64,000 nt of DNA from Bacillus methanolicus (GTDB lineage Bacteria; Bacillota; Bacilli; Bacillales; Cytobacillaceae), in NCBI RefSeq assembly GCF_028888695.1, contig NZ_PNFF01000001.1:1745501-1809500 (forward strand), given 5' to 3'. Below are positions 9,905 to 19,807 of this stretch, in pieces. The number at the start of each line of letters is the position of its first letter. Position 1 is the stretch's first letter. The position numbers and the translations under genes were made by a program. The notes beneath the pieces are model-generated. The model was not told the origin of the DNA and ran no database searches. It saw nothing but the letters and a program-made list of their open reading frames with translations.

Positions 9905-10717
9905 TTACCCTAATGGATATTCTTTTCTTTCTCCTTTTGAAAAAGTCATGATTGTCTGATAGCCCGTTTCTTTCGCCAAACGAACAGCTTGATCAAAATC
10001 TGCGCCAACATGCTCAGGAACATGGGCATCAGAAGATAAAACAATTGGAATTCCTTTTTGAAAACACATCTTTAATAATCTGGGATCCGGATACAGCTCC
10101 CCGACCGGCTTTCTGAGACCGGCTGTACTGATTTCCACACAAGTCTTCGAGTCAGCCAATGCGGTCGTCGCTCTATCATATTGTTCCAGCAAGAACTCTT
10201 CATTTTCCGGAACATATTTAAAAATTTTAACAAGGTCGAGATGCCCAATAATATCAAACAAATTCGATTGAGCGAGTGTAACTACTTGATCAAAATATTT
10301 TTCATAAATATCATACAAATCCCTTTTATCCCATTCCGTTCTGTACTCTGCAAGGTCAATTCCAAAATCATCAATCCAATGAATGGAACCGATCACATAA
10401 TCAAACTCGTATTGTTTTATAAACCTTTCCATTTCCGAATGTTTTCCGGGCGTATAATCCATTTCAATCGACATTTTTACATCAATGCCCTCGTTCCACG
10501 CTTGATGGAATAACTTCACATAATCTTCCATATCATAATATCTGCGTTCATTTACCCAAGGATTTTGTAAAATATCAGCTGTTTGATAAAAATGGTAGGC
10601 GTGTTCGGAAATGCCGAAATGTTCGATGCCCTTTTCTTTCGCCGCATCAGTAAATTTTTTTAAATAGTCGAGGGTAAGCGTTCCTCTTTCCAAATGATTG
10701 TGATAATCCGTCAGCAT
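9905..10717 (-). CDS. PHP-family histidinol-phosphatase-like phosphoesterase (HisJ-like)
   Basis: A 270-residue PHP-domain protein of the HisJ/histidinol-phosphatase subfamily. Metal-binding motifs are visible as DYHNHL at residues 4-9, a histidine in SEHAYHF near 38, E and H in MDYTPG/SIHWIDD, HLDLVK near 158 and SSDAH near 231. HisJ dephosphorylates L-histidinol phosphate in histidine synthesis. Relatives act on other phosphoesters, and no his genes are nearby, so the substrate is uncertain. B. subtilis has no gene here between serA and rsiX. It stands alone between a terminator and the M23 gene. Confidence 0.72.
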   Translation of the reverse strand: MLTDYHNHLERGTLTLDYLKKFTDAAKEKGIEHFGISEHAYHFYQTADILQNPWVNERRYYDMEDYVKLFHQAWNEGIDVKMSIEMDYTPGKHSEMERFIKQYEFDYVIGSIHWIDDFGIDLAEYRTEWDKRDLYDIYEKYFDQVVTLAQSNLFDIIGHLDLVKIFKYVPENEEFLLEQYDRATTALADSKTCVEISTAGLRKPVGELYPDPRLLKMCFQKGIPIVLSSDAHVPEHVGADFDQAVRLAKETGYQTIMTFSKGERKEYPLG

Positions 10718-10843
10718 ATGTTCTGATTCCTCTCCCGATTTTTTTTACTCATTATACTTTTAAAAAGCATAAGCAGCAAGATTTATAGTAAAAAAAAGAA
10801 AGTAGATGATCAAAATTTCTGAAATTCGATATGGAAATTCTCT

Positions 10844-11461
10844 TTATTTTTCCTCATTCACTTTATTCCGATCATTCTCTTCTTTCAGCTTGACTGCTGC
10901 TTCGGCCACTTTATTTGAATCATTGTTGGCTAATACTACTTGTACAGCCTGGCCAATATTCATTTTTCCGAGAGCCAGTTCGGGATTTATCGCATTTTCT
11001 TTTTCAAAAGTCCATTTGTTTTTGTGTACTTCAAAATGAAGATGAATTCCAGATGAATCTCCTGTATTTCCCATTTCTCCAATCATCTGTTCCTGATTCA
11101 CTTTTTGTCCTTCTGCCACATTTCTTTTCTTCAAATGAGCATAAACTGTTTCGTATTGATTAGGATGCTTAATGAATACAACATGCCCATACGATTCTGA
11201 AAAATATGATTTTACAACAGTTCCTTCATCTACAGAAAAAATTGGCGATCCATATTCTCCTGCGATATCAATTCCTTTATGTAAACCTTGTCTCGTTCCA
11301 AATAGATCTGTTACCGTTCCTTCAGCAGGCCATAACCACTGGGATGTCATCGCTCCAGCTTCCAGTGTATCCGCTTGGGCTTGTTTTCCTCCCAGAAATA
11401 ATAAGCTTACAAAAAAAGCGACTATTCCTGCAATTAAAAACCTTTTTATGTAATCCAGCAT
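10844..11461 (-). CDS. Secreted M23 peptidase (peptidoglycan endopeptidase)
   Basis: A 205-residue LytM/M23 zinc metallopeptidase. The ATG at 11461 follows AGGAGG and begins a signal-peptide-like stretch (MLDYIKRFLIAGIVAFFVSL) ending near QAQA. The catalytic domain follows directly with HKGIDIAG (first His and Asp ligands), then GDSSGIHLHFEV with the HxH motif. The C-terminus is charged and lysine/glutamate-rich. It should cut peptide crosslinks of cell-wall peptidoglycan outside the membrane. It resembles spore-associated M23 enzymes such as LytH or SpoIIQ relatives, but I cannot assign an orthologue. Repeat copy B lies just upstream. Confidence 0.78.
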   Translation of the reverse strand: MLDYIKRFLIAGIVAFFVSLLFLGGKQAQADTLEAGAMTSQWLWPAEGTVTDLFGTRQGLHKGIDIAGEYGSPIFSVDEGTVVKSYFSESYGHVVFIKHPNQYETVYAHLKKRNVAEGQKVNQEQMIGEMGNTGDSSGIHLHFEVHKNKWTFEKENAINPELALGKMNIGQAVQVVLANNDSNKVAEAAVKLKEENDRNKVNEEK

Positions 11462-11594
11462 TTTTTTCCTCCTAACAAATGTACTCTCCCAAATACAATA
11501 TGACAGCTTGTACTCTGTTAGAACGATTGTCATATTGGGAGTACTCGCACAAAGCACTTTTGTTAGTATTTGGAGCATTCCATCAATTTTATGC

Positions 11595-11832
11595 AAGAAC
11601 AAAAGGCGGAAGCACCCCGCTTAGCCCCGACAAGCACAAGACGAATCACGCAAGAGTCGATAGACTCTGGAGTGATTTGGCTTGTGACCTCGAGGGGCTG
11701 GGCGCTCCTCGAAAAGCTAACGCTTTTCTTCGTGCGAAGTATCGCTTCCGTAGCGTTCCTTGTGGAGCCAGATTACGACAAACTTCATTCAAAGTTATAC
11801 ACAACGTATGAAATTTATAATTTCCTAAACAA
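11595..11832 (+). repeat. Structured dispersed repeat, copy B (238 bp)
   Basis: This is the second nearly identical copy of the element at 6715-6950, in the same orientation and 4.9 kb away. The differences seen are A to G and G to A near the left end and an extra CA near the right end. It lies between rsiX and the M23 gene, within the upstream region of the latter. Short open frames crossing it on the plus strand are not credible genes because they merely read through the repeat. Confidence 0.85.
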
Positions 11833-11835
11833 AAA

Positions 11836-11860
11836 ATAAAGACTTACCTGAGGGTAAGCC
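11836..11860 (-). terminator. Terminator of sigX-rsiX
   Basis: On the minus strand GGCTTACC-CTCA-GGTAAGTC runs into TTTATTTTTTG, only a few bases past the rsiX stop codon. Confidence 0.7.
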
Positions 11861-11865
11861 TATTG

Positions 11866-13095
11866 TTATTCAATCGAGAGTTTATTTGCCGCGACCGGAA
11901 CTTGAAGTTCTTTTGAAAAATCAAACTGTCCTATATTTTTAACAGGAGGATTTTCAACCTTGACAGCTTTAAAACCAAAATTTTTTGCCGTCAGCAAAAT
12001 CGCTTCAATGGAATACACCATTTCCTGTAAATCATTTACATTAGAGGATTTAGTAAGAAAAATAGATAAAATGCCATTATTATTAGGTACCACTTTTTCG
12101 AATTGCAATCCTTCTGAAATTGAAGGTTTAAGCTGATGTGTTGCAAATTCTTTTCTCATTGCCACAAACGCTTCATGAATGGTTTTATATTCATCCGGTG
12201 TAGGAACAATGAAAGGTTTTTTTCCTTTGGCCGGGTATAAAAACAAATAACCATGTGCAGAACTGTTTGATTTTTCTACAACAAGCTCTGTAATTTCATC
12301 GTTTCCTAAAACAATTCCCTTTTCATTCTCGGTTGTGAAGGTGATCTTATCTACTTTATCACCGTCAGCAAAAGAGCCTAAAAGGGAACTCTTAAACATA
12401 ATTTCATTTGCTGAACCGAAACCATATTGATGATCTCGGGGAACATCGATATTTAAAACCTTTTTCAGAGAGTCATAAGCGAGATCTGCATGCAAAGGGT
12501 AATATTCACTAAGGCCCCATTCTTCTTCTTTCAGATCGGCCATTGTTTCCTTAAATTGATCAAACCAAGATTTATTGTCTTCTTTTTGAACAAGAACACT
12601 GACCGGAACAATATTTTGGCCATTTGCGTCCGGAATCGCATAAGTCAGCAGCTCTTTTCCTTGTAAATCTTCCTTATATACTGCAGTTCGTTCAACATCA
12701 TCCGCCAAAGTTTTTTCGCTGGATTGATTATTCGAACCGTCTTCAAAATTTACAGGATTTTCTTCTTGTATAGAAACATCTTTATTGTTGTCCTCAATAG
12801 CTGCAGTATTATCATTTCGGACCATTTCCATGTTTTCTTTTGAAGTGGCTGAATTCAGGCTTATTTTTTGTTCTGGCGGCTCCTGCCAATTTATTAAGTT
12901 AGGAGAAAGAATAATAAATAGAACCACGGCGGCTGCAGCAGCAAGACTGGGCATTATCCAAATCTGTCTTTTTCTCTTTTTTGTCTTCAGGGCAATATTT
13001 TGATAGATGTCGCGCGGATCACGATTATCGGATATTTTCGGCAGCTGCAGAAGTAATTCTTCGAGTTCTTTATCGGTCCACACTGACTTTTTCAC
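11866..13095 (-). CDS. rsiX: Anti-sigma-X factor RsiX
   Basis: A 409-residue anti-sigma factor for the ECF sigma factor SigX. The N-terminal cytoplasmic region (WTDKELEELLLQLPKISDNRDPRDIYQNI) resembles B. subtilis RsiX. One membrane segment follows near residues 46-65 (IMPSLAAAAAVVLFIILS), then a large extracytoplasmic domain. I would read the start as GTG at 13095 because AGGAGGTGG precedes it by 6 bases. It overlaps sigX by 26 bp, as expected for a tightly coupled sigma/anti-sigma pair. It sequesters SigX at the membrane until envelope stress. Confidence 0.9.
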   Translation of the reverse strand: MKKSVWTDKELEELLLQLPKISDNRDPRDIYQNIALKTKKRKRQIWIMPSLAAAAAVVLFIILSPNLINWQEPPEQKISLNSATSKENMEMVRNDNTAAIEDNNKDVSIQEENPVNFEDGSNNQSSEKTLADDVERTAVYKEDLQGKELLTYAIPDANGQNIVPVSVLVQKEDNKSWFDQFKETMADLKEEEWGLSEYYPLHADLAYDSLKKVLNIDVPRDHQYGFGSANEIMFKSSLLGSFADGDKVDKITFTTENEKGIVLGNDEITELVVEKSNSSAHGYLFLYPAKGKKPFIVPTPDEYKTIHEAFVAMRKEFATHQLKPSISEGLQFEKVVPNNNGILSIFLTKSSNVNDLQEMVYSIEAILLTAKNFGFKAVKVENPPVKNIGQFDFSKELQVPVAANKLSIE

Positions 13096-13621
13096 AAATT
13101 TCCACCTCCTTTTTGGATAATTGTTCCATTTCTTTCTTCAATACTTTTAATGCCCTGTGCTGAGTCGTTTTTACTTTGCTTTCAGTCCAGCCTAAAGCTT
13201 CAGCTGTTTCCGCTATGGATAACTCATGAAGATAGCGCAAAACAATGACCATTTTCTGATCAACTGAACATTTATCGAGACAATCATATAGAGTTCGGAT
13301 TTCTTCATTCTGTAATGCAATTTCTTCAGGTATTGGATGTTCGTCTTTTACTTGCTGTGTTGACCAATCAAATTTCTCTATTAATCGCTGTTTCCATCCC
13401 TTTTGTTTTCGAAAAAAATCAATCGCTACATTTCTGGCGATAGAAAAAAGCCATGTTTTTTCACTGCTTTTCCCTTCAAACCGTTTATATGACTTTAGTA
13501 CTCTTATATAAACCTCCTGAACGAGATCTTCAGCTAGTTCACGATTTTTTACCATATAATATAAAAATTGAAAAACATCCTGATGATATTTGGAATAAAG
13601 TTCTTCAAAAACGGAGTCCAT
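13070..13621 (-). CDS. sigX: ECF RNA polymerase sigma factor SigX
   Basis: A 183-residue group IV sigma factor. Region 2 is visible as ELAEDLVQEVYIRVLKSYKRF and KTWLFSIARNVAIDFFRK, and region 4 as RYLHELSIAETAEALGWTE followed by SKVKTTQHRALKVLKK. SigX controls envelope modification and resistance to cationic antimicrobial peptides in B. subtilis. It sits between rsiX and resE, as there. GGGGAGGAG precedes the ATG. The promoter at 13649-13675 has exactly the sequence SigX itself recognises, so the operon is presumably autoregulated. Confidence 0.94.
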   Translation of the reverse strand: MDSVFEELYSKYHQDVFQFLYYMVKNRELAEDLVQEVYIRVLKSYKRFEGKSSEKTWLFSIARNVAIDFFRKQKGWKQRLIEKFDWSTQQVKDEHPIPEEIALQNEEIRTLYDCLDKCSVDQKMVIVLRYLHELSIAETAEALGWTESKVKTTQHRALKVLKKEMEQLSKKEVEICEKVSVDR

Positions 13622-13648
13622 CCATTCTCCTCCCCGTTTGAAATAATA

Positions 13649-13675
13649 GTCGATATCTATATATAAAAAGTTACA
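13649..13675 (-). promoter_or_regulatory. SigX-dependent autoregulatory promoter
   Basis: On the minus strand TGTAAC and CGAC are separated by exactly 17 bases, 28 bp upstream of the sigX start. This matches the B. subtilis SigX consensus. Confidence 0.85.
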
Positions 13676-13751
13676 TCTATAAATATAGACTTTTTCAAGT
13701 GAAAATGAAAGAGCCTAAAGGTAATTCTTTCCTCAAAATTTTTTAAGGAAT

Positions 13752-13781
13752 AAAAAACAACCCCTGCCATACTGACAGAGG
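13752..13781 (-). terminator. Terminator of resD-resE
   Basis: On the minus strand CCTCTG pairs with CAGGGG around a short loop and continues into TTGTTTTTTA. It lies about 60 bp past resE. Confidence 0.7.
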
Positions 13782-13842
13782 CTGATAAAAAATCACAGCA
13801 ATGTTTCCCGTGGATCAAGACTAATCGGCACAAAACAAGAAA

Positions 13843-15627
13843 TTACTCGATATTTCGAGGAATCAAAAAGGAAAATGTCGTACCGTGGCCAAGTTTGCTT
13901 CGAACAGATATATGGCCTTTATGAGCATTGATTATATGTTTTGCGATCGAAAGTCCGAGTCCTGTACCGGATCCTCGTGTTCTCGCTTTATCCGCTTTAT
14001 AAAAACGCTCGAACACAAACGGCAAGTCTTCTTCCGGAATACCAGAGCCTGAATCACTTACTTCAACGTGCAGACCCTGTTCATCTGTATTCACTGTAAC
14101 TGTTACAGATCCTTTTTCAGGGGTATGCCTAATCGCATTATCAATTATATTTGTTAAGACTTGTTCGATTCGGTCGGGATCAAAACGATATGTTGTTTGT
14201 TTGTTGTTCAATTTGAAACTTAAATGAATATTCTTTTCTTTCGCCAAACCTTGAAACTTCTTAATGACTCTTTGAATATACGGCTCAATTACTACTTCTT
14301 CTATCGTAAGTTGGAAATGGCCTGCTTCCATTCTGGCAAGATCCAATAATTCATTAACAAGGCGACCCATACGCAATGATTCATCATAGATGACTTTCGC
14401 CATTTCTTTTTTCTCTTCATCCGTACTTGCCATGTCATCAACGATGGCTTCACTATACCCTTGCATCATCGAAATTGGAGTCCTTAATTCGTGTGAAACA
14501 TTGGCAATAAAATCATTTCTGAGTTTATCAAGTTTACGCTCTTCTGTCATATCCCTGATAACTGCTACAGCGCCGCGAATATACTTATTGTTATAAAGCG
14601 GACTCACAATAATAACCCAGAAGCGTCCCTGGATCGAAATTTCTCCAACCTGCTCTTTTTCAGTATTAACCGCCAATTGGAATAACTCCATTACCTCGGA
14701 CGGAACTGCCTCATTATTCGAATGGGTTCCATCTTGTTCAAAATACCAATTTTGCAAAAAACGCTCTGCCGGCGGATTAGTGATTAAGATCGTACCGTCG
14801 CGATTAAAGGTAATAACTCCGTCTGCCATACTGCTTAAAATGCTGGCTAACTGTTCTTTTTCTTGGCTTAATGCATTCATATTAAACTTTAACTGTCTGC
14901 CCATCTGGTTAAATGCGGTCGCAAGTTCACCAATTTCATCATGGGTCAGGATCGGTACTTTTGTATCAAATTTTCCGCGCGCCACCTCAAAAGCCGCTTC
15001 CCTCATCTTTCTCAAAGGGGAAGTAATTCTTGTTATGAGGAAAAATGCAAAAACAGTTGTTAAGACAATCGCAACTCCCGCCGCAAGAATAATAAATTTT
15101 GTCGTTGTACGGGTGGTCTCTTGCATAACCTCAAGAGACTGGTATATAAAGACAGCTCCTTTTTCACTATCGAACTGAAGCGGAACACCGATAATTAAAA
15201 TTTGCGTCTCTTCATCATTGTCTTTGCCTTTCTTCGGTGGTGAATAGATGCTCTTGACGAATTCTTTTCCTTGAAAAACCGGTGATAAGTTTTTATCATT
15301 CAAGAAAACATTCAGCGGCAAATGCTTTCCGGATTCAGTATTAGGCGAAAAATAGGCATGGTCTTTATCTCTTACGACCACTGCCTTGGTCACTTCATCA
15401 ATCATTTCCCAGGAGATTTCAAGGCTTAATTCGAATTCTTCAGGATCATGTTCTTCAAGAACTTGGGAAATTCTATTTGCTGTCTTCGTTAATCCTTTTT
15501 CAGTTTCTTCAATATGATAGTTTTCAAAATAACCAAGAAGCATAACGGTCAGAATAAATAAAACAATTGAAACAAGCAAAATAATGGTGATCCATAGCTT
15601 ACCTACTACACTCCTCAAAAACATCAT
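13843..15627 (-). CDS. resE: Redox-sensing histidine kinase ResE
   Basis: A 594-residue membrane sensor kinase. It has membrane segments near residues 10-30 and 177-199 around an extracytoplasmic loop, then HAMP (SPLRKMREAAFEVARGKF), a PAS domain (LASILSSMADGVITFNRDG), the dimerisation/phosphoacceptor site ANVSHELRTP and an ATPase domain with N box (NIIDNAIRH) and SGSGIPEED. In B. subtilis ResE phosphorylates ResD under oxygen limitation and nitric oxide. Its start overlaps the resD stop by four bases. The window also contains hmp and a bd oxidase, both plausible targets of this system. Confidence 0.94.
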   Translation of the reverse strand: MMFLRSVVGKLWITIILLVSIVLFILTVMLLGYFENYHIEETEKGLTKTANRISQVLEEHDPEEFELSLEISWEMIDEVTKAVVVRDKDHAYFSPNTESGKHLPLNVFLNDKNLSPVFQGKEFVKSIYSPPKKGKDNDEETQILIIGVPLQFDSEKGAVFIYQSLEVMQETTRTTTKFIILAAGVAIVLTTVFAFFLITRITSPLRKMREAAFEVARGKFDTKVPILTHDEIGELATAFNQMGRQLKFNMNALSQEKEQLASILSSMADGVITFNRDGTILITNPPAERFLQNWYFEQDGTHSNNEAVPSEVMELFQLAVNTEKEQVGEISIQGRFWVIIVSPLYNNKYIRGAVAVIRDMTEERKLDKLRNDFIANVSHELRTPISMMQGYSEAIVDDMASTDEEKKEMAKVIYDESLRMGRLVNELLDLARMEAGHFQLTIEEVVIEPYIQRVIKKFQGLAKEKNIHLSFKLNNKQTTYRFDPDRIEQVLTNIIDNAIRHTPEKGSVTVTVNTDEQGLHVEVSDSGSGIPEEDLPFVFERFYKADKARTRGSGTGLGLSIAKHIINAHKGHISVRSKLGHGTTFSFLIPRNIE

Positions 15628-16340
15628 TCATTGACAACCTCGAACTTATAGCCTACTCCCCAGACTGTAACAATCATCTTCGCAGCATGTTCTGATTCTT
15701 TATTCAATTTTTCACGCAATCTTTTTACGTGCGTGTCTACTGTTCTTAAGTCTCCGAAAAACTCATAGTGCCATACTTCTTTTAAAAGCTGTTCCCTGTC
15801 AAATACTTTATCAGGTGATTTAGCCAGGAAGTGTAATAACTCATATTCCTTTGGTGTCAAGTTGACTTCTTTTCCGTCAGCAAGAACACGGTGTGCATCG
15901 TTATCTATCGTTAAATGTGGGAATACGATAATATCTTTTGTCGTCGTGTCTGTTTTCAAGTAGCTTGTATTAGAAGATCTGCGCAGCAATGCTTTAACCC
16001 TGAGCACCACTTCACGAGGGCTGAAAGGCTTTACAATATAGTCGTCTGTACCAACTTCAAAGCCCTGAACCCTGTTCACTTCTTCTCCTTTTGCCGTTAA
16101 CATGATAACAGGTGTCGCTTTTTTCTCCCTTAACTCCTTGCATACTTCAATCCCGTCTTTTCCCGGCAGCATCAGGTCAAGAATGATTAGATCATAATCA
16201 TATCCGAGTGCTTTCGCCAATGCTTCATTGCCGTCTTCAGCTTCCTCAATGATATAGTTTTCCCTCTCCAAATACATTTTCAGAAGACGTCTGATTCTTT
16301 CCTCATCATCAACCACTAAAATCTTAACATCTTTTTCCAT
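15624..16340 (-). CDS. resD: Response regulator ResD
   Basis: A 238-residue OmpR-family regulator. The receiver domain shows DDE at residues 11-13, the phosphoacceptor Asp55 in LIILDLMLPG, and LTAKGE with the conserved lysine. The C-terminal winged helix contains DLRTVDTHVKRLREKL. ResD activates genes for aerobic and anaerobic respiration. I chose the ATG at 16340 (MEKDVKILVV) because AAGGGGGAT precedes it. The open frame upstream overlaps resC and is not credible. A terminator between resC and resD implies that resDE also has its own promoter. Confidence 0.95.
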   Translation of the reverse strand: MEKDVKILVVDDEERIRRLLKMYLERENYIIEEAEDGNEALAKALGYDYDLIILDLMLPGKDGIEVCKELREKKATPVIMLTAKGEEVNRVQGFEVGTDDYIVKPFSPREVVLRVKALLRRSSNTSYLKTDTTTKDIIVFPHLTIDNDAHRVLADGKEVNLTPKEYELLHFLAKSPDKVFDREQLLKEVWHYEFFGDLRTVDTHVKRLREKLNKESEHAAKMIVTVWGVGYKFEVVNE

Positions 16341-16387
16341 AGCTATATCCCCCTTGTAACTTGTTTTATAAGTATCATTATAATATG

Positions 16388-16424
16388 GCAAAAAGCCCCC
16401 ACCCCGGTGAATGTGAAGGCTTTC
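16388..16424 (-). terminator. Terminator between resC and resD
   Basis: On the minus strand AAGCCTTCAC pairs with GTGGGGGCTT (two G-U pairs) and ends in TTTTTG. It separates resABC from resDE. Confidence 0.65.
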
Positions 16425-16440
16425 TAACAGCGAATTGCCG

Positions 16441-17622
16441 TTAAGTGCCTGCGTAAGAATGCAGCCCGGCAATAACAAGGTTAACTGCGATAAGATTAAA
16501 CATAATGATGACAAACCCGATTACAGCAAGCCATGCGGACTTTTCACCGTGCCAGCCTTTTGAAAGGCGAAGATGCAGAAATGCTGCATAAAACAACCAT
16601 GTAATAAGTGCCCAAACTTCTTTCGGATCCCAGCCCCAAAATCTTGTCCAAGCTATTTGCGCCCAAATCATCGCAAATATCAAGGCACCGAGTGTAAACA
16701 CCGGAAATCCGATCAGCACAGAACGGTAGCCGATTTCATCAACGAGGTCCAAATTCACATTTTTAACGAGCGGCTGTAAAGCGGCTGCAATCCGCCGCCG
16801 CAGAATTAAGCGGAGCAAACCATATAAGACAATTCCCGCTCCAAACGACCAAATCACTGTGTTTAATTTTTTTGCGTTAATAATTGCAGGCATTTCAACA
16901 ATCGGTTCAAATTTGCCCTTTGTGACAAGTTCACCTTCGTTCGGTCCGGTAATTGCAGGCATTGTATAATCGATTGTTGTTTCCTTGCCATTTTTATCGA
17001 TCCAATGAAAAGTAGCTTTATAATCTGCAATCGAAAAAGCAGTCGATACTGCAACAAATCCAAGTGTTACGATTAATCCAAACATAACGGCTTCCAGCCA
17101 AAACGTCCTCTTGCTTCCTTTGGACTGATCAACTGACTTAACTAAATAGATCAACCCTGCTGCAAAACTTATTGCCAGAATTGCTTCTCCGAGCGCAGCA
17201 GTCGTCACATGAATATGAAGCCAGTCGCTTTGCAGCGCGGGAATCAACGGAGAAATATCCCTTGGAAACATGCTTGCATAGGCAATAATCAATACTGCCA
17301 CAGGAAGTGTAAATACGCCAAAAAGAGACGTTTTATAAATGAAATAAATAACGATAAATGCGAGTACAAGGCACATCCCAAAAAAGGTTGTAAACTCGAA
17401 CAGATTGCTGACAGGAGCGTGCCCCGCCGCAATCCATCTTGTTATAAAATATCCTAATTGGGAAAGAAAGCCGATCATCGTTATCCCGAGGCCGATTTTC
17501 GCCCAGCGGTTTGTACCCTTTTCAACAGTTTTTTTATCTTTAATAGAGCCGGCGAAAAACACGATAGCGACTAAATAAAGAATAAATGCCGTATATAGCA
17601 AATTAGAGCTGAGTGCTGCCAC
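16441..17622 (-). CDS. resC: Cytochrome c biogenesis protein ResC (CcsA family)
   Basis: A 393-residue multispanning protein of the CcsA/CcmC haem-handling family. The tryptophan-rich haem motif is visible as [17 protein letters not shown] near residue 320. Conserved histidines lie in the membrane helices, including [12 protein letters not shown]. With ResB it forms the system II haem export and ligation complex that attaches haem to apocytochrome c outside the membrane. The start is GTG at 17622, preceded by GGAGGGAACCAG. It lies 11 bp after resB in the resABC operon. Confidence 0.94.
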   Translation of the reverse strand: MAALSSNLLYTAFILYLVAIVFFAGSIKDKKTVEKGTNRWAKIGLGITMIGFLSQLGYFITRWIAAGHAPVSNLFEFTTFFGMCLVLAFIVIYFIYKTSLFGVFTLPVAVLIIAYASMFPRDISPLIPALQSDWLHIHVTTAALGEAILAISFAAGLIYLVKSVDQSKGSKRTFWLEAVMFGLIVTLGFVAVSTAFSIADYKATFHWIDKNGKETTIDYTMPAITGPNEGELVTKGKFEPIVEMPAIINAKKLNTVIWSFGAGIVLYGLLRLILRRRIAAALQPLVKNVNLDLVDEIGYRSVLIGFPVFTLGALIFAMIWAQIAWTRFWGWDPKEVWALITWLFYAAFLHLRLSKGWHGEKSAWLAVIGFVIIMFNLIAVNLVIAGLHSYAGT

Positions 17623-17633
17623 CTGGTTCCCTC

Positions 17634-19262
17634 CTATTTATTAATATCGGATTGCAGCTGATCTTCCGGTTCCTTTATTCCAGTGTCAGCAAGTACCGTT
17701 TGTATTTCTCTTTTAAGACCGTGCCAGTTTTTATTTGTATGAGCAGCCACCCATACTTTATCACCTATTTTTCGAATCCATATCCGGCGGTGGTTCCAGT
17801 AAGCTCCCTGTACGACACCTATCATAAAAATAACACCGCCAAGGCCAATTATCCAGAGCGTTAAATCTTTTCGAACCGTTAAACCTGAAACATTTTTCGT
17901 TTCAACCCCGCTGAAAGCCATTTTATATTCATTATCTCCGAAAGGCTCAATCGTTTGTTGGATGGCAACAAAACTGATTTCTCCTTCAGGCTTATCGGGC
18001 GTGAACATTTTAAAAACGAAAGCGGGATTGTTAGGAATCCTTGATTTCGTTACAGGCTCATTGTTCTCATCAAATTCAAAATCAGGAAAATAGCTTAATA
18101 GCTCAACGGAATATCCATTTCCAAGATCATATTGTGTCTTAGGGTCATACAGATCAATAGTAACTGTTCCATATTCCTTTTTTGTCTGTTTGTTAATTAA
18201 CTTAAATGTCATTTTGTTTAATTCATCTAACTTGTAGTTAACTTGATAGACAGCAAAATCTTCAAATTTCAGCGGCTTATTTACACGAATTGCATAGTCT
18301 TTTACTTTTTCAAGTTCAGGTTTTTCCCCCGCCACTGTATTACCCTTTTTCTTGTAAAGAGTAACATTCGATTGATAGTTTTTTACTACCATACCGGCCC
18401 GGTCGATCGCTTCTTTAAATACTTCATTATCTTTTTCTTTATCATAAACTTCTACCTTAAATTTATCGTTGTGTAAATAATACTCTCCGTTCGTCTCAGG
18501 GATCACCTTTGTTTCCCCTTCACGGATCCAGAGGACCTTGTCCACATACATGCCAGGGACAAACCGGAGCATTGCGCCAATTAAAAAAATGATTAAGCCG
18601 ACATGATTGACATACGGACCCCAACGGGAAAAACGTCCTTTTTCAGCAAGAATATTACCGTTTTCTTCTCTAATATTGTATCGTCTTTTTTTCAGCCGAG
18701 CCTTTACTTTCTCTAAATTTTGATCGTTAACGGCGGCAGCATCTGTAATGCCGAATAGTCGCTGACGCTTTAAAAATCCTTCGTGTCTTGTAACTCGCTG
18801 ATTTTTAAGAGCGCGATACAACGGAACTACCCTGTCCAGACTGCAGATAACGAGTGAAATTCCGATCGAGGCTATTAAGGCAAGATACCACCATGAACTA
18901 TATAAATTATGGAATCCGAGATCATAATATAATTTTCCGAACCAGCCGTATTGGTCTTCATAGTATTCTGCGGCAGGCATAACCGGCGGAATGTACATTT
19001 CCTGCGGCAAAATCGTGCCAAGCGCTGAAGCAATTAAAGTAATGACAATCAGCCAAACCCCGACTTTTACGGATGAAAAAAAATTCCATACTTTATCGAT
19101 GATCGTTTTATTATAGGTTTGTGATCGCCTTGCACTACCCTCATAACGCATATCGACAAGTGTTTTATCATTCTCCTGCTCCTCGAGTACTTTTCCGCAG
19201 GCTTCGCATAATATGGTGCCGTGCGGATTTACGTGCCCGCATTCACATTTTACTTGATTCAT
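17634..19262 (-). CDS. resB: Cytochrome c biogenesis protein ResB (Ccs1 family)
   Basis: A 542-residue membrane partner of ResC. A short zinc-ribbon-like N-terminus is visible ([18 protein letters not shown], two CxC/CxxC pairs). Membrane segments lie near residues 70-90, 128-147 and 208-228, then a long extracytoplasmic domain leads to a last helix near 472-490 ([20 protein letters not shown]). The complex delivers reduced haem for covalent attachment to cytochrome c. The ATG follows AGGGAG. It lies 20 bp after resA and 11 bp before resC. Confidence 0.93.
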   Translation of the reverse strand: MNQVKCECGHVNPHGTILCEACGKVLEEQENDKTLVDMRYEGSARRSQTYNKTIIDKVWNFFSSVKVGVWLIVITLIASALGTILPQEMYIPPVMPAAEYYEDQYGWFGKLYYDLGFHNLYSSWWYLALIASIGISLVICSLDRVVPLYRALKNQRVTRHEGFLKRQRLFGITDAAAVNDQNLEKVKARLKKRRYNIREENGNILAEKGRFSRWGPYVNHVGLIIFLIGAMLRFVPGMYVDKVLWIREGETKVIPETNGEYYLHNDKFKVEVYDKEKDNEVFKEAIDRAGMVVKNYQSNVTLYKKKGNTVAGEKPELEKVKDYAIRVNKPLKFEDFAVYQVNYKLDELNKMTFKLINKQTKKEYGTVTIDLYDPKTQYDLGNGYSVELLSYFPDFEFDENNEPVTKSRIPNNPAFVFKMFTPDKPEGEISFVAIQQTIEPFGDNEYKMAFSGVETKNVSGLTVRKDLTLWIIGLGGVIFMIGVVQGAYWNHRRIWIRKIGDKVWVAAHTNKNWHGLKREIQTVLADTGIKEPEDQLQSDINK

Positions 19263-19282
19263 AATAAAAAACTCCCTGTAAC

Positions 19283-19807
19283 TTATGGTTTAATTTGCTC
19301 CATAAAATCGTTAACCATTTCTTCGGTTAGTTCCCCTTTGTGATATTTAATTACTTTTCCATTCTTGTCTATCAGGAAAGTTGCCGGAAGAGGATTTATT
19401 CTATATGCAGTTTGGACATCCCCGCTTTCATCGATCACAATCGGAAAATCCAACTGATATTTTTCTGCAAATTTCTTCACAGCAAAATCTGATTCACCTA
19501 CATTTACTGCCAATACTTGAACGCCCTGTTTTTTGAATTTTTCATATTGATTGTTAATATATGGCATTTCTTTTTCACACGGTTTACACCACGTTCCCCA
19601 AAAATTCAAAAACACGCCTTGTCCCTCATAATCGGAAAGACGGTGTTTTTCCCCATTTAAATCTGTTAACACGAAATCGGGGGCTTTTTCACCAATCGCT
19701 ACTTTTTCAATTTCATCTTTTTTAAAGTTTGCATAGAGTGTATAGGCAACAGCAGCCCCTAGCACAATTAAGATTAATGTCCGAATAATCAAACGCTGTT
19801 TTTTCAT
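19283..19807 (-). CDS. resA: Thiol-disulfide oxidoreductase ResA
   Basis: A 174-residue membrane-anchored thioredoxin-like protein. An N-terminal anchor (LIIRTLILIVLGAAVAYTL) is followed by the redox motif WGTWCKPCEKEMP, with active-site CKPC, and a cis-proline loop (PLPATFLID). ResA reduces the haem-binding cysteines of apocytochrome c before ligation by ResBC. I chose the ATG at 19807 (MKKQRLIIRT), with GGAGGG 10 bases upstream. The in-frame TTG at 19825 overlaps that site. It is the first gene of resABC. Confidence 0.93.
   Translation of the reverse strand: MKKQRLIIRTLILIVLGAAVAYTLYANFKKDEIEKVAIGEKAPDFVLTDLNGEKHRLSDYEGQGVFLNFWGTWCKPCEKEMPYINNQYEKFKKQGVQVLAVNVGESDFAVKKFAEKYQLDFPIVIDESGDVQTAYRINPLPATFLIDKNGKVIKYHKGELTEEMVNDFMEQIKP

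Noticed and set aside
11479-11839. Overlapping plus-strand open frames of 89-110 residues
   Set aside because: They run through repeat copy B, whose other copy at 6715-6950 does not keep an equivalent frame, and they have no ribosome binding site.
13070-13095. Frameshift between sigX and rsiX
   Set aside because: The 26-bp overlap comes from a GTG start with its own AGGAGG site, a usual arrangement for coupled sigma/anti-sigma genes.
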